A program made the position numbers and the translations under genes. A stretch of DNA of 64,000 nucleotides from Chrysoperla carnea. Its lineage: Eukaryota; Arthropoda; Insecta; Neuroptera; Chrysopidae. The DNA lies in the NCBI RefSeq assembly GCF_905475395.1, contig NC_058337.1, positions 111,656,368-111,720,367 on the forward strand, read 5' to 3'. Positions 10,617 through 20,941 of the stretch are shown piece after piece (the stretch's first letter is position 1; each line of letters opens with the position of its first letter). The notes below the pieces were generated by a model that had not been told where the DNA came from, did not search any database, and worked only from the letters and a program-made list of their open reading frames with translations.

Positions 10617-10919
10617 GGATTGAAGAATAGAGTCTTAGCTCTTGATTCATATTTTCATACGAACACTTCGCATTATTACTAGACAGTATGCTGCTTTGGC
10701 GAATTTCGTATATTTACGATTTTATATATACAGGTGTTGCCCCCTGTAAATTACTTCGCTGACAGACGTTTGTTTATTAAAATATGCTGACATTCAAAAT
10801 AATCTTAAAATTCAATAATTTTGTATTAATATTGAGTAAATATGTCCACAATAAAAAGCTATTTGATTTTCAACTGGAAAAATAAGTAAAACAGTTCAAA
10901 AGTTTTTGAAATATTCAAA

Positions 10920-13875
10920 ATGTTGACAAGAGAAAATACGAATTTGTGTGTAATCGAACAACTAATTAATAAACCATTCTTAGATCGACCAAAAGATGAA
11001 CAAGATGAAATAATCAAAACCGGACGTCCCACACCGATAATGCCAAATTTAACAAAAAAATATCATAATACAAATCGACATTTCAACAATCGACATTACG
11101 TTCGTTACGAATGGCTAACAGGAAGTATAAAGTTAAATAAACTATTCTGTTGGTATTGTTTATTATTCGAGGATCGTAAAAAAGATAAATGCAAATATTT
11201 ATGGGCATCTGTTGGATACAGTGATATGAGGCAATTAGTGATGGCAGCCACTCGACATGCCTTGTCGCAAAACCATCATAAGCATATGATCGAATATCAT
11301 AAATTCCAAGATAGGTTCAACATTCCAGTTCCAAAACAATCGAATATTATAAAAAAGACAAGCGTACATAAATGTACTATCAATCAGATCTTAGGATCTC
11401 CCTTTTTAGATCGGTCTATGAAAGAACAATTAGAAATATATCATAATGGTCGACCTACACCACCAATGCCGTTACTATTTAACTACGATTTAAAAACGAA
11501 TACCAAAGTAGGGTTTCAAACAGAGAACTACATAAAATACAAATGGATGGCTGGAAGTCAAAAATTAAATCGTTTATACTGTTGGTCGTGTTTATTATTC
11601 GCGGATCCATCATTAAATGAAGAATGGATCTCAATAGGATTTAATAAAATGGATGCATTTGAGAAATCGGTTCGTAGGCATGAAATATCGAATGTACATA
11701 AAGATCTTGAAAAGAAATATGAAGAATTTCATAAAACGTATGAAAATTTTAAATATAATTGGAATGAAAATTCAAATGATACTTTATTTGATGAAAATAT
11801 TGAAGATGATATAACAATCGATAATTTTTTAAGTACAGAAATTCATGAAAAACATTTAGAATGTGATTCTGATGATGATTTCGAATCATTTATCGATAAT
11901 GTATCGATCAATCCGAATATTATTGATTCAAATAATGTTCAAGATTATTTAAATAAATATGAATGTATTATACAACAAATTGTAACAAATAATTTTGTAA
12001 ATTTTTCGGAAGATTTACAAAAACAAATACTTGCAAACGGACGTCCAACGCCTGATACTTCACAATTTTCGAAATTAGGTAATTATACTTTTTTTTTTCG
12101 TTTCAAATGAAGAATTCTCACTTCGCGAATAGAAAAGTGAAGTTGGTTTTGAAAAATCTTTACTAGTATGCAAGATAAAATTTAAACAAAGAGGATAATA
12201 TCCACATATAAAACCTTGTTGTGCTAAAAGTAGATGGGCGCAACCTTTGAATACAATCTTTGATTGCTTATAGCTTCTTCGTTTTTTAATCAATTTTAAT
12301 TTCACTTTCAAATTTTGTCATGATATCAAGTCTAGTTTTACATTTTTATGGGTAATATGGCCAACTCAACATCAGGATTATCCCCTATTAAACACTTCAT
12401 TCAGTATCTTCTTTCTCACTTCCTCAATGGACATAGTAATAAACAAACACATACATATATACAAAACATGCATATTTGATACAATACAATACATGTATAT
12501 ATTTGTTCTAACATAATTTGCGCCCTCACGGGTAAACAGTGATGTTTCCGAAAAAATGTTTCAAACAAAAGTTTTGTATGTGATGTAATTGACAAAAATT
12601 ACTTGTTGGCGAATATCTAGAAGTTAATTTTACAAGCAGCAAAGTTGTTCAATTTACTGTGTGTTCCGCTACCATGAGATACTTGACCATCGTGTGCATC
12701 GATGAGCAATGTATGATAGTTTTCGTTGTAGCGTTGGCAGATTTATTGCAGTTAATTTTTTTAATACAAATTGCTATGCCGATAACAATATTTTGTTGTT
12801 TTAAAATATCGTGTGCTTATATCGTTAAAAATACCTTAAATAATTAGTATCACTTTTCTAAATTATAGGTGACACGTTCTTCAATAAATATTCTTGGCTC
12901 ACAGCAAGTATACAAACATTCAAATATTATTGTTGGCACTGTTTGTTAATGAAAGAACCATACGATACAAATTTTTGGGGTGAAGAAGGTATACCATATG
13001 CTAAAAATCTACCAAATCGTATTGAAAAACATACAAAATCTAATATACATATAATATGTACATCTAAATACATTGAGCTCTTAACAAAATTTGAAATAAC
13101 CGTCGGATCTTTAACGAAAAATCAATCCGTTAACGATGACGATGAAGAAAACTCATTCTTAGAAAAATACAAAGATTCGAATTGTATAGTTATACAATTA
13201 TTACGACATAAATTTGAAAGTCGAACAAACGATGAACAAAAGACAATTATAAAAAATGGGAGGCCTACACCAGCAAATTTGGTTCGTCTAGAATGTTATC
13301 AAAAATATGAATGGCTTTGTGGTAGCCAAATATTAAATAAATTATTTTGCTGGAATTGTTTATTATTTGGAAAATCAACATGGGGTCGTGAAGGAGTATC
13401 AAATAATTTAAAAATAACGGACGCATTAAAAAAACATGATAACTCAATGAATCACAAGCATTGTCTCGCAAAATATCAAACGTTATCGAACACTCGTTGT
13501 TTAATAAACGAATTATTAGGGCGTCCATTTTGTAATCGCACATTACAATCACAAATCGAAATCATTAAAAATGGTAAATTAACACCTGGAATGCAAGGGG
13601 AACAGTTTATTGAAAATTTTGACACATTTAATTATGTGAAATATCAATGGTTAACTGGAAGTATAAAATTATGTAAATTATTTTGTTGGCCATGTTTATT
13701 ATTTGCTGATCCTGAATCCACAAATGTTTGGATACAAACTGGTTTTGGTCAATTACAGAAGTTGGATTTATCAGCTTGCGAACATCAAATTTCTGATATT
13801 CATAAGGAAATGGTCAAAAAGTTGGATACTTTTAAAAAAATGTACTGCGATAACGAATTATTAAGTGTTAATTAA
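10920..13875 (+). CDS. Protein of five repeated TTF-like zinc-finger modules (hAT-derived domain), no transposase
   Basis: Two exons, 10920-12078 and 12869-13875, joined GT-AG in phase 1; 721 residues. The protein is a string of five modules of about 110-150 residues. Each has a GRPTP-type turn, then an aromatic-rich YxxYxWLTGS segment, then LNKLFCWxCLLF (Cx2C), then a W/GF motif and a C-terminal RHExSxxHK (His pair). Cys pairs are at residues 77/80 and 221/224, then one pair in each later module; module 3 spans the splice site and is the most diverged (YCWHCLLM, GS to AS). An acidic linker (about 280-345) separates modules 2 and 3. The pattern matches the TTF-type zinc finger found N-terminal in hAT-like transposases, but no DDE/hAT dimerisation domain is present. 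It may be a domesticated DNA-binding protein; the function is unknown. Confidence 0.8.
12513..12577 (+). repeat. Family A repeat fragment in the intron of the TTF-module gene
   Basis: CGCCCTCACGGGTAAACAGT followed by GATGTTTCCG and AAAAAATGTTTCAAACAAAAG matches the block at 14395-14450 and 32515-32565. Confidence 0.6.
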
Positions 13876-13976
13876 TGTGAAACTGCGTCGAATATGAGCA
13901 GTTATTAAATTTACAAACTTTAATGTAAATGTTTTTAAATGTTACCTATTGTTGTAATTTAATGTAAATTTTAATG

Positions 13977-13982
13977 AATAAA
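13977..13982 (+). terminator. Poly(A) signal AATAAA of the TTF-module gene
   Basis: AATAAA about 100 nt after the stop codon at 13873-13875. Confidence 0.6.
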
Positions 13983-14154
13983 TGATTCCATGTTAAATAG
14001 GCTATTTGAATATCTGTTAAAAATCAGCCATTTTAACTTCACGAAGTAAAATGGTTTTACTTTTACTAAAAACAAAGATGATGAAACGCATATAAAATTA
14101 ATACTTTTCATGTACAAGATCCGCTAACGATTAAAATAAGAACTAATATTATGA

Positions 14155-14890
14155 CAAACAAGTGAAAACAAACAATTGACTGAGTTAATTGTTGAAATAC
14201 CATGTATAGGCAGTGTTGATAACTCTGTCACATTTCACATACATACATATCTGACATATTTAACTGATATTCTCATATAATGCGCAAGTGTTGATGCGCA
14301 ATAGTTTGTTTTTTTGACGTCACGTAAATAACAAAAGATATTCACTTTGATATTCCTATATTAATACATACTATAAAATTTGCACCTAATTAACGCCCTC
14401 GTGGGTAAACAGTGATGTTTACGAAAAAATGTTTCAAACAAAAGTTGTTTTTAGAGGAACATTTTTTACATTTAAACTTTTGTTCTATCTCTAACGGTTT
14501 ACAAGATGAATCCTACGGACCCAAGACCCAATTGACCTATGATGCTCATTTACGAACTTGACCTGACTTTTTACGTCCTGAGTACGCTGTAAATTTCAGA
14601 TCGATATCTTTTTTCGTTTTTGAGTTATCGTGTCCACAGACGGACGGACAACCGGAAATGGATTAATTAGGTGATTCTATGAACACCTATACCAAAATTT
14701 TGTTCGTAGCATCAATATTTTTAAGCGTTACAAACTTGGGACGAAACTTAATATACTATGTATATTTCATATATACATGGTATAATTAGTGTACTTCAGA
14801 TTCACTAAAAATCACAAAATAAAAAAAAACTTTTAACAAAAAGAATACCGACTTCAAAAAGAAAAATTTTTCCAAAACAAATTAATGCAC
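14155..14890 (+). repeat. Long copy of dispersed repeat family A
   Basis: Starts with AACAATTGACTGAGTTAATTG and runs through CCTCGTGGGTAAACAGTGAT, CGGTTTACAAGATG, CCCAAGACCCAATTGACC, TCATTTACGAACTTGACC, TTTACGTCCTGAGTACGC and GACGGACGGACAACCGG to ATATTTCATATATACATGG. The copy at 32265-32940 is collinear. It then continues into TAGTGTACTTCAGATT and AACAAAAAGAATACCGACTTC, also found at 33198-33260. No long ORF; the superfamily is not identified. Confidence 0.75.
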
Positions 14891-15079
14891 TAAAAAGTAA
14901 AAAAATAACGATAATATAATGTAGTTAAAATTATTGTTATTTTTCGAGTCGGTGTCAGCCCAGCTAATGTAGCAAACTGTTCTGTCAACTGCACTGTTGT
15001 TTCCTTGACTGACACCGACTCCAAAAATAACAATAATTTTAACTACATTATATTATGGTTATTTTTTTTACTTTTTTTC
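14890..15079. repeat. Large perfect-type hairpin (inverted repeat with about 65-nt arms)
   Basis: Left arm about 14890-14957 and right arm about 15009-15079 are reverse complements with few mismatches, e.g. GAGTCGGTGTCAG against CTGACACCGACTC and AATGTAGTTAAAATTATTGT against ACAATAATTTTAACTACATT. The loop is about 50 nt. It adjoins the end of a family A copy. Confidence 0.8.
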
Positions 15080-15224
15080 TTGGTAAAAAACTCAATAAAA
15101 GTTCTTTGAACATAAATTAAATTTAGGAGATACTCTCTTGACAAAAAGCACACTCTAAAGTTATAATAACTTGGCAAGATTAACAGGTGTTGTTAGAGTA
15201 CCGACAATCTTCTAAAATGAAAAT

Positions 15225-15230
15225 TTTATT
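15225..15230 (-). terminator. Possible poly(A) signal of the ZNF830-like gene
   Basis: AATAAA on the minus strand about 190 nt past the stop codon at 15420-15422. Confidence 0.4.
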
Positions 15231-15419
15231 ACAAAACAGAATGTAGGTACATGTTTTTCCTTATACGAATCTAAGTTATCGTTTTACTTAAAAATAGGAA
15301 AATTTTATGAAAATACTTTATGAAAGCATAACAATTCATAACGCCAAACATATGAAATGAAAATATGTACAGGAAAATGTTTTTTAAATATATTTGATAA
15401 AAACTAAATTTTTAAATTA

Positions 15420-16463
15420 TCATTTAAAAGAATTTTTCGATCGCCAATCTAAATATTCATCAAAGTCAGCGTCATCATCATCTGATTCTTCAGCTTGTCT
15501 TCGAATCGCTTCTTCTTGTGCTAATTTCTTTAAATTTTCTTTCTTCCTTTCTAAATCTAATACTCTAAAATGGAAAAAGGTGAAAATTTTAGATTTAGTA
15601 TGGAAATTTACTAATACAATAAATTATTACCTAGCCCAATTTCGAATTTGTTCGTCTATTTCATCAATTTGTCGTTCAGTAGTAGCTTCTTCTTGATCCT
15701 CAGCTATAATTGTATCCGATACTGAATTTACATCTTTCATTTCTCGTTGAAATCGTTCCCATTCTTCTTCAATTGGATCTTTATATTCTAAATTTCTTGC
15801 CTTGGCATCTTGTTTTGGATCGTCAAAAAATCCTTCTGGAAGTACTTCATTATTCGGATTATTGGATGTATCAACTTCCATGGGTTCATTTTGTGTTTTT
15901 TCGTTTGGAAGTTTAAAATTCACTGGTTGAATAACAGTGTTAGTAGGTTTTTTCGAATCAAAAAAATCATCTGGTATTGAGGATGTATTAGTTTCGTTAG
16001 ATTGGCTACTGTTTTTCAATATTCCTTTAATTTTCTTGGTTGATTGTGTTGGTTCTGGTGATAAAGGTCTTTTAGATGCCCCACTCGCGACTAGATCTTT
16101 TAATCGTTTTGCTTCCGCAACATTTTCTTTATGTTGCTTTGCATTTATATGTATAGGCCATACAGATTCGCTTCTAACAATTGATTTGCACAAAATACAC
16201 ATAAGTTGTCCACTTTCTGTATACGTAAACAATTATTAAGGAAAAATTCATTAGTAATTAGAAACAGTGTAACTGAGTTGTTACGTCCTAAGCTGCAATT
16301 AAAACTCATTGTAAAGGATTGTATTGTATTGTAAAGGATATTTTGCTAAAGGTGAAGAAATTCTCTGAACTTCTTTTTTCATACGACCCTTCTGTTCATT
16401 CATTAATTTACGTAAATCATGTTGTGATAGTTTCTTTTTTGCATTTTTAAATGCTGCTGACAT
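15420..16463 (-). CDS. ZNF830: ZNF830 (CCDC16)-like zinc-finger protein
   Basis: Three exons on the minus strand: 16463-16342, 16224-15631 and 15564-15420 (stop 15422-15420); 861 nt, 286 residues. The start MSAAFKNAKKK, the LSQHDLRKLMNEQ helix and the SPLAKY-x-SGQLMCILC junction followed by WPIHINAKQH form the single matrin/U1-type C2H2 finger (Cx2C...Hx5H) known from ZNF830. The middle is disordered and acidic with repeated PxGFFDDP/DDFFDSK motifs. The C-terminus is a coiled coil (LERKKENLKKLAQEE) ending in FDEYLDWRSKNSF, the family's C-terminal signature. Vertebrate ZNF830 is a nuclear protein associated with the spliceosome and genome stability; the same role here is inference. The first intron is an AT-AC U12-type intron (see separate entry). 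Confidence 0.9.
16225..16341 (-). other. U12-type AT-AC intron of the ZNF830-like gene
   Basis: On the minus strand the intron begins ATATCCTTT (16341-16333), the exact U12 5' splice-site consensus, and ends in AC (16226-16225). A perfect branch-point TTCCTTAAT lies at 16243-16235, with the last A about 11 nt before the end. Length is 117 nt. No GT donor exists nearby. Splicing here joins exon 1 (...GCA AA) to exon 2 (G TAT ACA GAA) in frame and restores the conserved SPLAKY-TESGQLMC block. Confidence 0.9.
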
Positions 16464-18239
16464 TTTGAACCATAAATTTTTCTGCTTTATCGCATGGAAC
16501 GTAATTAAAATAATATCAATATTTGTGTTTTGATAGATTCTAACCTAAAAACACATATTTGACTTGGCTGCATTCACACGTATTTAGTAATAAGCAACTT
16601 TCTTAGGCTGCTTTCATATTACTTCAGTCATATACTATATGACATATAGTGCATATGACTGTGGTCATGACTATGTGTATTGTATATTATAATAACCTTG
16701 GTAGTTACGCAAAGTTTTTTTTTTTTTTCTAATCTTTAAATACTAATTGGATCTGGAGTCATATTTCATTCAAAATTTTAAAATTGAAAATAAATATACA
16801 AAAGGTAATTGAATCATTTCTGGGAAGTTTTGATAAAAATGGAACGAAACTTGCGCTACTTTAAAGATGTAACCTCATGATGATGCTTCACGCTGTCTTT
16901 GAGCGTCAAATAAAGGTTCCACCTGTCTGGGAAAATTAGAATTTTGTCCAGCGTCAAGCGACATCGTCAAATTGTAAAAATAAGCGACAAAAATGGGTGT
17001 AAATATAGAAAGTCGATATCTGGAGATATTTATACTAAAAATAATTATTTAACCTTATTTTTAATAAAACACTTGGTAATGATAAACAGTTGAATATAAA
17101 CTTATTTAGCCAGTACTGTCAAAATCTTTTCTGAGAATAAAAAGCTAAACTTTGTTTAGCTTTTTACGATGTGACGCTGCTTCTTTTTCAAATAAGCAGA
17201 ACTTCTTACCATCTAGAAGTTTTTTCCAGATGGCAGCACGGCCTAACATAAAAATGCACCTTAAATTTTATAGTATTTAAAAAATAAAACTACAATTAAC
17301 AAATTAAAAATATATTTATTTACAAATATCTTTTTGGCAATCCAAAATGGAAAATTTAAAATAAGTAAGTAACATAAAAACTTAATATATTTACAAATAT
17401 TTTATAAACAATAATTCATAATAATTAGATAATTATAATAATTTTAATAGAGTTATATACCTTAATTATTATTGTACATGCACAAAATAGACATTGTTTT
17501 TAAACAAAATAGTGATTTATCTTACTTATGAAACAAACATTCCATTTCATTTTCAAAATTATTATGAGACAATTTATTAATTGAATGGTCTTATTCAAAT
17601 AAATGCCGACTTTTGTGTAAGCGCACAGAACACGCATAAAGTCGACGTACATTTGTTGTTTTTTTAGATTCAAAATATATAGTAAAAAAGTTTAAAAATC
17701 TCAGATTAAGATTGTCATTGGTTTATTTATAAAAAAAACTCTGAAAATGTCCCACTATTTCATTTTTTGGACTAGATGATTTTATAAAAACGATACTCAT
17801 AGCCGATAAAGTAAGAACTTCCTTATTGGAAATCAGTTAAAAATAATATATTGAATAAAAATTATATTTGGATCAAAATTTTCTTTTTGAACCGAGGGAA
17901 AAACTGACGTAATTGTTTTTATTATGACTTACCAAAAATATAAGCTTGCCTAATGTAAACAGAATGCGCCAAGTTTAAAGAAACACTAATTGGATGGTAA
18001 AGTCATCCTTGTTCAAAATTAACTAAAATATTTCACTACAGCCATTGTATAGACCGGAAAAAAAATAAACTAGTATTTATTTTATTTATAAGTGAGGTAG
18101 ACGATTTACAATATACGGGTGCCGTTTTTTCTCGAAAATATTCTTGTTAACGCCTTTGAGGCTATTTAGTATTTTGACACCTTTTAATATTACAAACATA
18201 TTATCTAATAACTAATCTCATTTTGATATAGAATTTTTA
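16464..18239. other. Intergenic region between ZNF830-like and Tret1-like genes
   Basis: The start should hold the ZNF830 promoter; no clear core element. A dispersed repeat lies at 16863-17266. Minus-strand AATAAA words near 18076-18086 may be poly(A) signals of the transporter. Otherwise AT-rich, with no gene. Confidence 0.4.
16863..17266 (+). repeat. Dispersed repeat, second copy of the 1276-1475 family
   Basis: Shares GATGTAACCTCATGATGAT at the left and a CCAGATGGCAGCACGGCCTAA-like block at the right with 1276-1475, but is longer. It contains repeated GAGCGTC/GACGCT words and a small hairpin AAAGCTAAACTTTGTTTAGCTTTTT near 17146. Confidence 0.6.
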
Positions 18240-18430
18240 ACTTCCGACGTTTAAAGAGGGGTGTTATAAGCTTGACCGCTATGTGTGTGTACCTGACTGC
18301 CTGTCTGTGGTATCGTAGCTTCTAAACGAATGAACCGATTTTGATTTTCTGTTTATTTGATAGCTAATTAAATCGAAAGTGTTCTTAGCTATGTTTCAAC
18401 AAAATCGGTTCAGTTTGAAGAGAGCTACAA
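18240..18430 (+). repeat. Dispersed repeat with GAACCGATTTTGATTTTC block
   Basis: The segment around 18300-18425 (TATCGTAGCTTCTAAACGAA, GAACCGATTTTGATTTTC, GTGTTCTTAGCTATGTTTCA) recurs inverted and diverged at about 26330-26450 and in part at 45965-46060. Unclassified transposon-derived sequence. Confidence 0.5.
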
Positions 18431-18465
18431 GGAAAAAAATCAAGACTTCAATACAAGAAAAATTG

Positions 18466-20941
18466 TTATACATCATTCCGTTTCTTTCTACCTTTCATTT
18501 TGGTTTCAATATCTTCTAACGTTTTATCTTTGGTCTCAGGTAAAAATGCGTATAAAACAAAACAACCAAATAATGCTACTAAACCGTAGATACCATACGC
18601 TTGTGCCGATCCTAATCGGAAAAATAAATAAGGGGCAGTTTTTACAACTAAGAAAAAGTACACAAAACACATACAACTTGTTAACCCTGTACCCGCACTT
18701 CGTACCGCTGATGGAAATACTTCCCCAATCATTACCCAAGGCAATGGCACTAAACCTACACTTATAAAACAAATATATAATACTAGGGATACTAGGGGAA
18801 TATATTCGAATCCAGCTGTTTTCTTAATATCCACAAAATAGATGAAAACAGATAGAAATATTAAGATAATTGCTGTTAAAATACTACTAATAATTGCCAA
18901 GAATCTACGTGGATATTTCTTAAGTAAAACACAAGCGATAACCGACATTATTAATCGTGTTATATCAATAATCGCCATTGCTAAGTACGAATTAAAATTA
19001 TCTCCTAATGTATCTTGAATAATATTTACAGAATAAAATGCTACAGCATTTACGCCACTCCATTGTGTGATTGCAAAAAATAAGTTCATGATTAAAAATG
19101 GTTTCCAAAAATAGAATTTTGTTAATTGTTGGAAAAACGTTAATTTATTATTAGACGAAGATGATGTTACTTGAGCTTCTTGTTTCTTCGTTAATTCAAC
19201 ATGCGACACTTGTCGTTTGTACTTATTTATTAATTCATCTAATTCCTCTTTGGCTTCCATCGAGTGTCCACGTAACCATAGGAAACTATTTTCAGCAATT
19301 TGAAATTTATTTTTACTTGCTAAATAACTTGGACTTTCTGGTGCAAAATATAAAATTGCTATACACATACAAGGTACCGTAGCACAAATTATTGCCGTCA
19401 GTTGCCATGAAAAAAATGTACCTATTATATGAGCAATTAGTATTCCAAGGGATATTGAAAAACTTATCATGGCTAAAAATAATCCTCTGTATTTGGGTGA
19501 AGTGCATTCAGCAATATATACAGAAGCTGGCGCACCTAGAGCTCCTGTTGAAAGCCCTAGAAAAAAAAAACTGAATTATTTTTTATTTTCAAATAAATCA
19601 CGAAATTAAATTTATTCTAGGATATATCTGTTTACTTTAGAGAAAAATATTAATAAAACATGAATAATTTTTGGAAATGGAAACTTGCATTATGGGAGAT
19701 ATAGTTGATCTAGACAAATTTATACTAGGAGTTACTTTTCATGGTTTATTACCTGTCACAAATCTTCCAATTAGCAAATAAATAATACTTGTGGCTGTAC
19801 TAAGTAGGCACCATCCAATAAAAAAATTGATACATATCAAAATTTGTGCAATTTTTCGTCCAAATCTATCCATCAAAGCGCCACCAATTAAGCAACCAAA
19901 TGCCATGGGAAGAGCTGCCATAGAAGCTGTTAAAAACAATAATAAACTATCATCAATAATTGGAAAACGTTTGAAAAGATAAATACTCATTTGGAAAATT
20001 ATATTAATAGATTCGATTAATTTTCAATTAGCAACAATAAAATGCAATTTTTGTGTAAACTTTTTCACTAATGTGATTTTCTTTTAAATATAAATAAACC
20101 ACCAGCTTGTATAAAACTACCTTTTAAACAAAAATTTAATAACTTCTAACTAGTAAATTCAAAAATAGACTAAAATTTACTTGACTATAGGCAAAAATTC
20201 AAAATAAAATAATGGCTTTTTATATTCAGTTCAATTATATTTTAGGATTTAAAAAATTCTTATTTTTGATTTCTGGTCAAGTATGAACTGAAAGCGTTGG
20301 AAGGTAGACCGCAGACCTGACGTTAGCCTATAAAGTTAAAACAAAAGTATTTACCAATCCAACTGCCTTCATCTTCTGTGATAGGAATTGTTGAATTTTC
20401 ATGTTTCAATTGTGGTAATAATATTGCCGAATATCCTGTCGTTAGTCCAGAACACACAGTTGCCAATAATGGTCCACTTACAGCCACTGACTGTGAACAA
20501 TTTAAAATGAATATATCTTTATACAATATAAAATTATTAAATTTAGATCTTCACAACCAAAATTCTTCTAATTTGGCCCTTTTCGTTTGCTCTAAAATTA
20601 TATTTTTTGTTTCAATCCGGTAAATGGTTTTGGCCAAAAATCGAAGACAGGTCTTAATAATCGGATAATTCGGATTAAATTCGGAGAAATGGCAGCCTTA
20701 TAACTTATGGTAACTTGAGAAGAAAAAGATTTCTTACCTGTCTGAGTAACGATGAAAAACGCTGTGGGGCAACTTTTGAATTCTTAACTAATGGATCTTC
20801 AAAATCTTGTTTTTCGTTTAATAATGCTTTTTCTTTAATACTGTCATTTCTAATCATGTCACTTGTTAATTCTATGTTCTGCATATTTGTGGATGAATTA
20901 TTTTTCGATGATAATTTTAAATCTGAATCTGTGAGCTTCAT
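18466..20941 (-). CDS. Facilitated trehalose transporter Tret1-like (MFS sugar transporter)
   Basis: Four minus-strand exons: 20941-20738, 20490-20355, 19926-19753, 19556-18466; 1605 nt, 534 residues, all GT-AG and in phase. The N-terminus (about 68 residues) is polar and cytosolic. TM1 begins at [15 protein letters not shown]. The junction [14 protein letters not shown] and then LMDRFGRK (MFS loop 2-3 signature), [23 protein letters not shown] (TM4), PESPSYL (after TM6), a central cytosolic loop, and [12 protein letters not shown] at the C-terminus are hallmarks of the sugar porter family and the insect Tret1 group. About 12 membrane segments are expected; the protein likely moves trehalose or another sugar across the plasma membrane. 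Substrate cannot be set from sequence. ATG chosen at 20941 because it is the first in frame and gives a usual N-terminal length. Confidence 0.9.

Noticed and set aside
19739-19990. Met at 19990 as the start of a separate membrane protein
   Set aside because: The acceptor at 19927-19928 gives an exon from 19926 that joins the Tret1 frame exactly ([14 protein letters not shown]); the upstream residues are intron.
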